A DNA stretch of 44,132 nt. Source: Kribbella albertanoniae. Its GTDB lineage: Bacteria > Actinomycetota > Actinomycetes > Propionibacteriales > Kribbellaceae. The translations under genes and the position numbers were made by a program. This document shows, one piece after another, positions 1-6,847 of the stretch. The DNA is taken from positions 1 through 44,132 of the forward strand of contig NZ_SMKA01000039.1 in NCBI RefSeq assembly GCF_004348455.1, in the 5' to 3' direction. Position 1 is the first letter of the stretch, and each line of letters begins with the position of its first letter. The notes under the pieces were generated by a model. It worked only from the letters and a program-made list of their open reading frames with translations. It was not told the origin of the DNA and did no database searches.

Positions 1-801
1 GTGCGGGGGTGCGGGTTAGACGGTGGCGGGGGTCCGGTGCCGGGGTCCGAGATCGCGGCATTGACCTCGGCTGAAAGCGTCCACGGTGGTTGATCGCCGC
101 ATCGGCCGACCAAAGACAGCCTGGCCGGCACTCCGACGGCTGAGGGGCATGATTGCTGCAGGCAACCGACCTGCGGGTCGCTTGGGGTTGACGGGCTGTG
201 GTTGCTGCCGCAGGCTCATGCGGCTTGTAGCTGCACCGCCGCTGTGGTTGCTGCACCGGATCATGCGGCTTGCGGGAGACTTGTCGCTGTTGCTACAACC
301 CCAGGGCACAGCTGACGGGTGGACTCGGCCGACGAGGTCCGCGGTGGTTGATCGCTGCTGCGGGCGACGAGGACGGCAGGCTGGGCGATGCAGTGACTGA
401 GGGATCGGTTGCTGCGGGCAACTGCTTGCTGTTCGCGGGCTGTGGTTGATGGCCGGCTGATGCGGGCTGTGGTTGCTGCTGATCCACCGGTGCCTGGTGC
501 CGCTCGGAATCTGCTGTCCCGTGATGGCTGGATCTGCTCCGAGCCGATGACATGCCATGTCCACGTAGGTCGGGGCGATGTGCATCGTCCGGAAGGGCTT
601 GCCGCGCAGGTCGGGGTGTCCGGCTCGTGACTGTGCGGGCCATGGCATGCCGATCCAAGGGGCGGTGGCGTTGGCTGGGCGGCCGGTCGTGGACGTCGGC
701 CGACATCGCTGGGCATGGGTAGGACCGCGGGCCGGCCTGGGGCCGGCTGCCGCGGTGGCGTGGGTGGTGGGTATTGGTGGTGGACCTGGGGCTGGTGGAG
801 A
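1..801. other. No supported gene; GC-rich repeat-bearing intergenic region
   Basis: Open frames exist here on both strands, but they are rich in Pro/Arg/Ser/His, overlap each other and show no domain, so I read them as shadows of GC-rich DNA. The region lies downstream of the HNH gene. It contains many variants of the words TGTGGTTGCTGC and GGTGGTTGATCG (near 87, 195, 241, 343, 439 and 470). This is either decayed coding sequence or a noncoding repeat patch. Confidence 0.5.
195..272 (+). repeat. Two direct repeats of about 32 nt
   Basis: Copy 1 (195-227) and copy 2 (241-272) both begin GCTGTGGTTGCTGC and end with CATGCGGCTTG. They differ by a few bases and one indel in the middle. Partial further copies of the first half occur at about 438-490. 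No function is visible. Confidence 0.6.
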
Positions 802-2379
802 TTACGGCGGCCCGGTAGTTGGGGTGGTGTTGGTGCCCCAGGGATCGAAGTCCCTGGGTGCGTGAGCGAGCAGCTGGGCCCGGAAGGCCTCGCGCTCGGC
901 AGCCCGTACCGGATCGGGAAGGATGCGGGCGGCCGGGAGCCGACCGGGGTGCTCGTGAGTCGGGTTGCTGCTGGCACGGGGTGTGCTTGCACCTGCGCTG
1001 TTGCTGATATCGGCCGTGCTTTCGCCCCAGCAGTTAGCGGCGGCGCTGTCCGCATCGTCGCGGCCCGCGCTGGAGTCACCGAGGTCGACACCGCCGCTGG
1101 CACCGGCGCTAGCGCCGGCACCGGTCGTGCTCGCACTGGCACCGCTGCTGGGGGCAGGCGTGACCCAGCCGATCAGCGCGGCGAGCGCGGCACGGTCGGG
1201 CACCGGTGGCGGGTCGGCCCAGGACGGGCGGGTGACGTGGACGCCGGCTGCGGTGATCGAGACCGCCCATTGACCGTCGTGGACCGCGCGGTGGTGAGCA
1301 GCGCACAGCAGCGCGAGGTTCTGCAGGCTGGTGGGGCCGCCGCTGGCCCAATGCACGAGATGGTGGGCGTGGCACATCCACGGTGGTGCCTGGCACACCA
1401 CGCAACCCTTGTCCCGCTTGTTCAACGCGCGGCGGATGTAGCGGTTCACGAAGCGTTGTTCGGTGCCGACATCCAAGGGCTGGGAGTCACCGCCCAAGAC
1501 GATCGGGAGGACCGCGGCGTCACAGGCGAGGAGCCGGACGGCGCCAGCGGACAGGTTGTCACCGAAGACCAGTTCACCCACCGCGCCAGGTCCGCTGGCC
1601 GTGCTGCCGCCGAACGCGGCTGGGGCTGCGGCGAGGGCGGCTTTGAGGTCGTTGAAGTCGATGGTGACGGTGATGTGCGGAACACCGGGGTGGTCGGGGT
1701 TGCCGGCGGCGGCGTCCATGGTCGCCTTCAACGCGTCGGCCTGCCGCTGGTCCTGGGTCCGCGGGTCACGTTCCCCGTCGATCGTCTTGTGTGGCTTGGA
1801 CCCTTGGTGGATCTGGGTCTTGAGCTGTTCGCCGCTGGCACCGGCGAAGAACCCGGTGAACTTCACCCCACCCGCGGTCTGCCGCAGCCGCAGGAACTCC
1901 TTGCTGGCGGCTTCGTCCTCGGCCGGTTCAGGGCCGTCGGTGTCCAGCCTCGACAGGACCGTCTGGCCGAACTTGGCGAGTTCACGGGGGTTCGAGATGC
2001 GAGCCATCTTGACCAGCTGCTCCTCAGCCACAGCCAACGTCTCAACCGGCGTACTCGACGGCGCCTTCTCCAGCGTCCCCACGACGATCTCGGCCAGGTC
2101 AGAGCGCACGACCGCGGAACGCGTCGGATCGGCGGGATCAGCCATCGCGGCCGCCACCACCGGGTACTTACGCAGAGCCGCCGTGAACGCGAGATCTTTA
2201 CGGACGTCGGCGCGGTCGAGCCGGTAGCGTTCCGAGACCAGCTCGACGGTGTCCCGGGCACCCATCTCCTGAGCTGCGCCCATCTCTTCCAGCCGGCCCA
2301 TGGTCTGCAGCTCATCGGCCTTCAATAGGGCCTTGGCAGCCTGAATGGTGTCCAGACGCGTCAGCAGTTTCGCTGACAC
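802..2379 (-). CDS. DUF222 / 13E12-family HNH endonuclease
   Basis: Predicted HNH nuclease of the actinobacterial DUF222 (13E12 repeat) family, which is often multicopy and of unclear biological role. Numbering from the GTG at 2379 (525 aa), the N-terminal DUF222 region begins almost at once (KLLTRLDTIQAAKALLKADE). The C-terminal HNH domain has CVVC at about 326-329, the HAHH core at 337-340, then GGPTSLQNLALLC and HHRAVH, so the zinc and catalytic positions look intact. The tail is low-complexity Thr/Ser/Gly/Pro. The GTG has no ribosome-binding site. A better-placed ATG at 2416, preceded by a -10-like TAGGCT, lies in another frame and would need a one-base skip (or a two-base re-read) around 2370-2380 to join. 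The open frame also extends upstream to 2538, but that part has Trp/Cys-rich, non-family sequence. The gene may be frameshifted or start at GTG. Confidence 0.85.
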   Translation of the reverse strand: MSAKLLTRLDTIQAAKALLKADELQTMGRLEEMGAAQEMGARDTVELVSERYRLDRADVRKDLAFTAALRKYPVVAAAMADPADPTRSAVVRSDLAEIVVGTLEKAPSSTPVETLAVAEEQLVKMARISNPRELAKFGQTVLSRLDTDGPEPAEDEAASKEFLRLRQTAGGVKFTGFFAGASGEQLKTQIHQGSKPHKTIDGERDPRTQDQRQADALKATMDAAAGNPDHPGVPHITVTIDFNDLKAALAAAPAAFGGSTASGPGAVGELVFGDNLSAGAVRLLACDAAVLPIVLGGDSQPLDVGTEQRFVNRYIRRALNKRDKGCVVCQAPPWMCHAHHLVHWASGGPTSLQNLALLCAAHHRAVHDGQWAVSITAAGVHVTRPSWADPPPVPDRAALAALIGWVTPAPSSGASASTTGAGASAGASGGVDLGDSSAGRDDADSAAANCWGESTADISNSAGASTPRASSNPTHEHPGRLPAARILPDPVRAAEREAFRAQLLAHAPRDFDPWGTNTTPTTGPP

Positions 2380-2416
2380 TCTGGGTGTACACCGGGGGCA
2401 TCGCCAAGATCTCCAT

Positions 2417-2429
2417 ACCCCAAAGCCTA
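2417..2429 (-). promoter_or_regulatory. Putative leaderless -10 before ATG 2416
   Basis: On the minus strand TAGGCT (2424-2429) is followed by 7 bases and then ATG at 2416-2414. This is the same geometry as several other genes here. The ATG opens a 34-codon frame (MEILAMPPVYTQSVS...) that is out of phase with the HNH frame. Confidence 0.45.
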
Positions 2430-2541
2430 GCCACCCCCACCGACAGTTTTCGAGCCAAGAACCCTTATATACAAGAGATGTGTGGGCTGTTTGTGGGCTG
2501 GTTGCACACTCAACTTGCCCACACCTCAGTCGAGACACGCC

Positions 2542-3024
2542 TTAGTTTGAACGCACGCGGCCGGCTTCCGGCGAACCGGTCTCGGCCACGACGATGGCCA
2601 CCACCCACAGGGCAAGCGCGATGACAGGCGCTCCGGTCCAGTGCACCTCGGATTCTGATGAGTCCGGTTTGAAGATCAGCATGAGGCCCGTGACCACCAG
2701 CCCCACAGGTGCACGAACGAGTGCGAGGCCGGTCGTCCGCGAGCTGACCAGCGCCATCACCACCAGCGCTATGTAGGCGATCAGCAAGAACAGTCGCAGA
2801 GCGACCATCGGTGAGCCGCTCCCTTCACTCGTAAACCAGCCGATCCCGCTGTACACGTCAAGGTGTCCCCCGTCGCGGACGGTCAGCCAGGTAGGCGCAA
2901 GGACGACGAGTTGCGCTGCCGCGACGGCAAAGCCCATCAGCCGGAAGTCCTGCGGCCTGAGCTTGTTGGCAGCAAGCGTCTCCCCAGCCTGCCGAGCGTC
3001 AGCATCGTCGGCTTGACTCACCAT
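2542..3024 (-). CDS. Hypothetical four-helix membrane protein
   Basis: A 160-aa protein with a short charged N-terminus and four hydrophobic segments at about residues 28-48, 74-93, 100-118 and 131-148. It is therefore probably an inner-membrane protein. I do not recognise a family. The start is ATG at 3024, with GAGGAG only a few bases upstream; the next codon is GTG (3021) and would give a more usual spacing, so either may be used. It stands alone, separated from ppk2 by about 280 bases that carry two palindromic elements. Confidence 0.75.
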   Translation of the reverse strand: MVSQADDADARQAGETLAANKLRPQDFRLMGFAVAAAQLVVLAPTWLTVRDGGHLDVYSGIGWFTSEGSGSPMVALRLFLLIAYIALVVMALVSSRTTGLALVRAPVGLVVTGLMLIFKPDSSESEVHWTGAPVIALALWVVAIVVAETGSPEAGRVRSN

Positions 3025-3136
3025 GATCTCCTCGTCACATCGGTTGCCCTCTCAGCGGGGCAGGGAGGCCCCAAAGCCGGTTGGTTGGTTGGGCAGTTCG
3101 GGGATGGCCTCAAGCCCAGTGCTGTCCGACAGCATT

Positions 3137-3176
3137 GGGGAGCGTTACCCCCCGAAAACGACCGGTAACACTCCCC
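3137..3176. promoter_or_regulatory. Inverted repeat, 12 of 13 bp paired
   Basis: Left arm GGGGAGCGTTACC (3137-3149) and right arm GGTAACACTCCCC (3164-3176) are complementary except at one position, with a 14-nt spacer. It lies between the ppk2 stop and the start of the 2542-3024 gene, both on the minus strand. It could be the ppk2 terminator hairpin, though it has no T-tract, or an operator. Confidence 0.5.
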
Positions 3177-3193
3177 AGCCTCACGCACCATGG

Positions 3194-3215
3194 CTCCCCG
3201 AACCGGTTTGGGGAG
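3194..3215. promoter_or_regulatory. 22-nt near-perfect palindrome
   Basis: CTCCCC and GGGGAG arms flank the central AACCGGTT, and only one symmetric pair of positions (3200/3209) breaks the dyad. The arm sequence GGGGAG is shared with the inverted repeat 40 bases away, so the two may be related binding sites. No regulator gene is adjacent. Confidence 0.45.
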
Positions 3216-3307
3216 TTGATTGCGACAGCCTCGGGTGACGCCGGCCCAGGTCGCCCAACCGACCGGCCTTCGGGGAGGCCACAGCGATCGGTCAGCAGCC
3301 TGGACTG

Positions 3308-4177
3308 TCAGGTCGCGGCGAGGCGCTGCTTTTCTTTGGCGATGTCGAAGTCGGCGGCCGGCCATTGTGGGTCGAGGCCCTTCAGGGTCTCCAGGAGGAG
3401 GGTGGTGACGGCCCAGTTGCGGTACCACTTGCGGTCGCTGGGGATGACGAACCACGGCGACTGCTCGCTGTTGCAGCGCTCGATCGCCGCGTGGTAGGCG
3501 TCCATGTAGTCCGGCCAGAGCTGGCGCTCGTCGACGTCACCCGGGTTGTACTTCCAGTGCTTGGTCGGGTTGTCGAGGCGCTCCTCCAGCCGGAGCTTCT
3601 GCTCCTCCGGCGAGATGTGCAGGTAGCACTTCAGCAGCGTGACACCGCTCTCGGCGAGCTCGGCCTCGAAGTCGTTGATCTGGTCGTAGCGCTTGTCCCA
3701 CACGTTCGGTGCGACCAGGTTGCGGACGCGCGCGATCAGCACGTCCTCGTAGTGCGAGCGGTCGAAGATCCCGATCATCCCGTGCCCCGGGACGGCCTGC
3801 CGGATCCGCCAGAGGAACCCGCGGCGCTTCTCGGCCGGCGTCGGGGCCTTGAACGAGGTGATCTTCAGGCCCTGCGGGTCCATCAGCCCGGCACCGTGGC
3901 GGATCACACCGCCCTTGCCGGAGGTGTCCATCCCCTGCAGCACCAGCAGCACACTCCGCTCAGCGCCCTTGCGGCCCTCGGCGAACAGCCGCTCCTGCCA
4001 GTCGGAAACCTCGGCGCCGAGCGCCTCCAGCGCCAACTTGCCGTCGTCCTTGACGCCGGTGAACCCCGTCGTCGCCCGCGGATCGTAGGTCGTCAGATCT
4101 ACCGGGCCTTCAGGGACGCGCAACTGCTCGAGCAGCCCCCCGGCTGTCTCCGCCTTAGCCTTCTTCTGCTTCGCCAT
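3308..4177 (-). CDS. ppk2: Polyphosphate kinase 2 (PPK2) family
   Basis: PPK2 enzymes transfer phosphate between polyphosphate and nucleotides (NDP/NTP or NMP/NDP) in the cytoplasm. Numbered from ATG 4177 (289 aa), the protein has a Walker A motif at 82-90 (GMDTSGKGG), the lid Arg pair in EKRRGFLWR at about 116-124 and the Walker B region IGIFDRSHYEDV at about 135-146. The length is normal for a single-domain PPK2. Sequence alone does not fix the subclass. A longer frame starts at 4234 but would overlap the upstream gene. ATG 4177 is favoured because a -10-like CAAGAT (4184-4189) lies 6 bases before it and the family similarity starts after it. The upstream membrane gene ends 14 bases away. 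Confidence 0.93.
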   Translation of the reverse strand: MAKQKKAKAETAGGLLEQLRVPEGPVDLTTYDPRATTGFTGVKDDGKLALEALGAEVSDWQERLFAEGRKGAERSVLLVLQGMDTSGKGGVIRHGAGLMDPQGLKITSFKAPTPAEKRRGFLWRIRQAVPGHGMIGIFDRSHYEDVLIARVRNLVAPNVWDKRYDQINDFEAELAESGVTLLKCYLHISPEEQKLRLEERLDNPTKHWKYNPGDVDERQLWPDYMDAYHAAIERCNSEQSPWFVIPSDRKWYRNWAVTTLLLETLKGLDPQWPAADFDIAKEKQRLAAT

Positions 4178-4191
4178 CTGCCCATCTTGCC

Positions 4192-4815
4192 CTATCGGTG
4201 CCGCGGTCCCTGGTAAGGACGACGGCGACGCCACAACACGAACTCGATCACGGCGATGGCGATCGCACAGACCACGACCGCGCCGGCCGCCCAGAACAGG
4301 CCACCCAGCACGGCCAGGCAGTCTCCGGATTCATCACCGCCGCACATGGTCCGGTCGTAGTACTCGATCCCGACCCGGAAAGTCCCGTACACCAGCACCG
4401 TCGTACCGAGGAGGTGGGCGACGAACCGCAGCCACCCGGCCGCTCCGGTGCGCGCCGCCTGCGCCGTGGCGACCAGCACGATCGCGAGCAGGAAAAGGAT
4501 GAACTCGAAGGCGCCCAACTCGAACTCGTCGTGAGCCCAGACGAACCGGAATCCGCTGTTCAGGTTCCCCAGCACGATCAGGAGCACGCTCAGCACCGCG
4601 AGTTCGATCCCGAGCAAGGTGCGGGCCTTCGGCAACGGCCAGGCGGCGACCACCGCCGCGATCCCGACCACCGCCGCGACGTACCCGAGCGGCAGGTTCC
4701 ACTCGAGGAAGCCGTGCCCGTCGAAGTCGTCGAAACGGATGAAGCCGCCGCCGGCCAGCAGCGCGATGCCGACCACGAGCAGAGCGGATGCGATGATTCC
4801 GCGGTCCTTGAGCAT
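4192..4815 (-). CDS. Hypothetical membrane protein
   Basis: A 207-aa protein with about five to six hydrophobic segments: near residues 7-24, 41-59, 66-84, 100-119, 128-147 and 168-194. The tail is Arg-rich (RRRRP). There is a Cys pair in the loop MCGGDESGDC. I recognise no family. A TTG at 4845 would add ten residues, but ATG at 4815 has a weak GAGG just upstream and puts the first helix close to the N-terminus. It lies between zapE and ppk2 on the same strand, so it may be co-transcribed with either. Confidence 0.75.
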   Translation of the reverse strand: MLKDRGIIASALLVVGIALLAGGGFIRFDDFDGHGFLEWNLPLGYVAAVVGIAAVVAAWPLPKARTLLGIELAVLSVLLIVLGNLNSGFRFVWAHDEFELGAFEFILFLLAIVLVATAQAARTGAAGWLRFVAHLLGTTVLVYGTFRVGIEYYDRTMCGGDESGDCLAVLGGLFWAAGAVVVCAIAIAVIEFVLWRRRRPYQGPRHR

Positions 4816-4849
4816 GGCCTCAGCGAAGCACGGCCGGAGGTTCAACAGC

Positions 4850-5860
4850 TCACGACGTGCGCGACAACGCGATCAATCGAGACAAAGCCCTGAGGTACTT
4901 CTTCCGGTAGCCGCCCTTGAGCATGGCCGCGGAGAACAACTGATCCAGCGGTACGCCGCTCGCCAGCAACGGCAGGTCCCGGTCGTACATGCGGTCGGCC
5001 AGCACCACCATCCGCAGGGCGACGTTCTCGTCGTCGAGCGGCCGGATGTCGGTGATCGCCACCGCCTGCACGCCGTCGAGCAGAGCGCCGTACTTGCTCG
5101 GATGCAGCTCGGCCAGATGGTGGTGCAGGTCGACGAAGTGATCGCAGGAGGTCGCCGGGCGCTCGGCCGCGGTCTGCTCGACGCGCTCGTCGGTCCACGG
5201 TTCGGGTGCTTCCGGGAGGCCGCGGTGGCGGTAGTCGGGGCCGTCGATCCGCCGTACGTCGAAGTTCGCGGCCAGCGCCTGGATCTCGCGGAGGAAGTCG
5301 ATCGCCTGGAACCGGCCCTCCCCCAGCTTGTCGGGCAGCGTGTTCGAGGTCGCGGCGAGCCGGACACCGGCCGCGACGAGCTGGCCGAGCAGCCTCGTGA
5401 TCAGCATCGTGTCGCCGGGATCGTCGAGCTCGAACTCGTCGATGCAGATCAGCCGGTACGACGAGAGCGCCTCGACCGCCGCCCGCAGCCCGAGCGCGCC
5501 GACGAGGTTGGTGAGTTCGACGAACGTGCAGTACATCTTCGGACCGGCCGCCTCGTGCCACAGCGACGCGAGCAGGTGCGTCTTGCCGACCCCGAACCCG
5601 CCGTCGAGATAGACCCCGGGCTTGCCGACCTCCGGCGTACGACCGCGCAGCCGCGACCACAGCGACGGAGCCTGCCGAGGCTGGGCCACGTGCTCGGCAC
5701 GCTCGACCAGTACGGCGAGGGCTTCGGCCTGGGACGGCTCCTCCGGATTCGGCCGGTACGTCGCGAACCGGGCGTCGGCGAATCGTGGCGGCGGCACGCA
5801 TTCGGAGAGCAGCCGATCCGAGCTGACCTCCGGCCACCGCTCGCTCAGCCGTATCACCAT
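4850..5860 (-). CDS. zapE: Cell division protein ZapE / AFG1-like ATPase
   Basis: This 336-aa AAA-like P-loop ATPase is of the AFG1/ZapE family. In E. coli ZapE acts at the Z-ring, and yeast Afg1 works in mitochondrial protein quality control. Walker A is GGFGVGKT (87-94), followed by HLLASLWHEA. Walker B is LICIDEFEL (137-145), and TSNTLPDKL with the following sensor region also matches the family. The C-terminal half contains a DHFVDLHHHLAELHP segment. Length is typical. The ATG at 5860 is 7 bases from a TAGGGT hexamer, consistent with a leaderless mRNA. The gene is divergent from the aldo/keto reductase across only 36 bases. Confidence 0.93.
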   Translation of the reverse strand: MVIRLSERWPEVSSDRLLSECVPPPRFADARFATYRPNPEEPSQAEALAVLVERAEHVAQPRQAPSLWSRLRGRTPEVGKPGVYLDGGFGVGKTHLLASLWHEAAGPKMYCTFVELTNLVGALGLRAAVEALSSYRLICIDEFELDDPGDTMLITRLLGQLVAAGVRLAATSNTLPDKLGEGRFQAIDFLREIQALAANFDVRRIDGPDYRHRGLPEAPEPWTDERVEQTAAERPATSCDHFVDLHHHLAELHPSKYGALLDGVQAVAITDIRPLDDENVALRMVVLADRMYDRDLPLLASGVPLDQLFSAAMLKGGYRKKYLRALSRLIALSRTS

Positions 5861-5863
5861 GCC

Positions 5864-5893
5864 GCCAACCCTAATGCCCTGCGTAGGGTTGGC
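5864..5893. promoter_or_regulatory. Mirror-image divergent -10 elements between zapE and the reductase
   Basis: GCCAACCCTA (5864-5873) and TAGGGTTGGC (5884-5893) form a perfect 10-bp inverted repeat with a 10-base spacer. Read outward, each arm gives TAGGGT followed by exactly 7 bases and then ATG: minus strand to 5860, plus strand to 5897. No convincing -35 hexamer is seen on either side. This looks like a symmetric bidirectional promoter making two leaderless transcripts; it could also bind a dimeric regulator. Confidence 0.65.
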
Positions 5894-5896
5894 CGC

Positions 5897-6823
5897 ATGG
5901 ACCTACGACCGCTCGGCACCACCGGACTGACCGTCTCCTCCGTCTGCGCCGGGGGCAGTGGGCTGGGCAGCATGCCCGCCGTCTTCGGGTACGACGTCTC
6001 CGCGGCGCAGGCGATCGACGTCATCCTGCGCATCTTCGACAGCCCGATCACCTGGATCGACACCTCGAACGGCTACAGCGACGGCGAGAGTGAACGCCGC
6101 ATCGGCGAGGCGATCCGCCAGTACGGCGGCCTGCCGGAAGGGTTCCTGGTCGCCACCAAGGTCGACGCCCGCGGTTCCGACTACTCGGGTGACCGGGTCC
6201 GCGCCAGCGTTGCCGAGAGCAAGGAACGCCTCGGCCTCGACGACCTGCCGCTGGTCTACCTGCACGATCCCGAGTTCCACGACTTCGACTCCATGCGCGA
6301 CGCCGTCGACACGCTCATGCAGCTCCGCGCCGACGGTGAGATCGGCCATGTCGGCCTGGCCGGCGGCAACACCACCGAGCTCGCCCGCTACCTGGACCTC
6401 GGCGGCTTCGAGGTTCTCCTGGTCCACAACCGCTGGAGCCTCGTCGACCACTCCGCGGCCGCGTTGCACCAGAGAGCGCTCTCTGAGGAAACCGCTCTCG
6501 TGAACGCCGCGATCTACGGCGGTGGCATTCTCGCCAACCCCCACAGCACCACCAAGTACGGCTACCGTGACGCGCCACCCGCCGTACTGCGAGCCGTGAC
6601 CGCGATGGACAAAGCCTGCCGCGAACACGGCCTCGACCTGTCCACTGCAGCCCTCCGCCACTCGGTCGACAACCCGAACATCACCGGCACCGTCGTCGGC
6701 ATCACCAAACCCGCCCGCATCGAGGCCCTCATCACCGCGCTGGAAGCCGACCTCCCCCAGGAGCTCGTCGATCGGCTCGACGCGCTGCTGCCGGATCCGC
6801 AGTACTGGCTTGACCTCAAGTGA
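5897..6823 (+). CDS. Aldo/keto reductase family oxidoreductase
   Basis: A 308-aa NAD(P)H-dependent TIM-barrel oxidoreductase. The family tetrad is visible: Asp55 and Tyr60 in WIDTSNGYSDGESERRIG, Lys88 in VATKVD and His123 in YLHDPE. The later segment GHVGLAGGN and the C-terminal TGTVVGITKPARIEAL fit the cofactor-binding end of the barrel. The substrate cannot be read from sequence. The frame is open far upstream, but start ATG 5897 is chosen because the family N-terminus (LRPLGTTGLTVSSVCAGG) follows it and TAGGGT lies 7 bases before it. The gene contains one copy of the palindrome GAGAGCGCTCTC (6472-6483). Its last codons overlap the -35 and operator of the next gene. Confidence 0.92.
   Translation: MDLRPLGTTGLTVSSVCAGGSGLGSMPAVFGYDVSAAQAIDVILRIFDSPITWIDTSNGYSDGESERRIGEAIRQYGGLPEGFLVATKVDARGSDYSGDRVRASVAESKERLGLDDLPLVYLHDPEFHDFDSMRDAVDTLMQLRADGEIGHVGLAGGNTTELARYLDLGGFEVLLVHNRWSLVDHSAAALHQRALSEETALVNAAIYGGGILANPHSTTKYGYRDAPPAVLRAVTAMDKACREHGLDLSTAALRHSVDNPNITGTVVGITKPARIEALITALEADLPQELVDRLDALLPDPQYWLDLK
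6472..6483. repeat. Intragenic palindrome GAGAGCGCTCTC, copy 1
   Basis: A perfect 12-nt palindrome (14 nt with the outer A/T pair) inside the aldo/keto reductase gene, encoding RALS with an AGA arginine codon. Two more copies lie at 7723 and 11778. It resembles the dyads bound by some actinobacterial LacI-family regulators. Confidence 0.8.
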
Positions 6824-6840
6824 AGTTGAGGTCATAGCTT
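6810..6840 (+). promoter_or_regulatory. MerR-type promoter of the MDR oxidoreductase gene
   Basis: A -35 TTGACC (6810-6815) and a -10 TAGCTT (6835-6840) are separated by 19 bases, the over-long spacing typical of MerR-activated promoters. The spacer is filled by the perfect 9-bp dyad TGACCTCAA (6811-6819) / TTGAGGTCA (6826-6834), which resembles known MerR/SoxR-type boxes (CCTCAAG...TTGAGG). The -10 is 7 bases before the ATG at 6848. No merR gene is present in the window, so the activator would act in trans. Confidence 0.7.
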
Positions 6841-6847
6841 CCTCCTC

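Noticed and set aside
16..1142. Minus-strand frames of 137-293 codons at the left edge
   Set aside because: They overlap each other and the HNH 3' end, with Pro/Arg/Ser/His-rich composition and no recognisable protein.
2464..2483. Resemblance to a transposon-library mosaic end (CTTATATACAAGAGATGTGT)
   Set aside because: The order and bases do not match the mosaic-end sequence, and no adapter follows; it is treated as natural AT-rich promoter DNA.
4619..5896. Upstream extension of the aldo/keto reductase frame
   Set aside because: The extension is antisense to zapE, and the family N-terminus begins at 5897.
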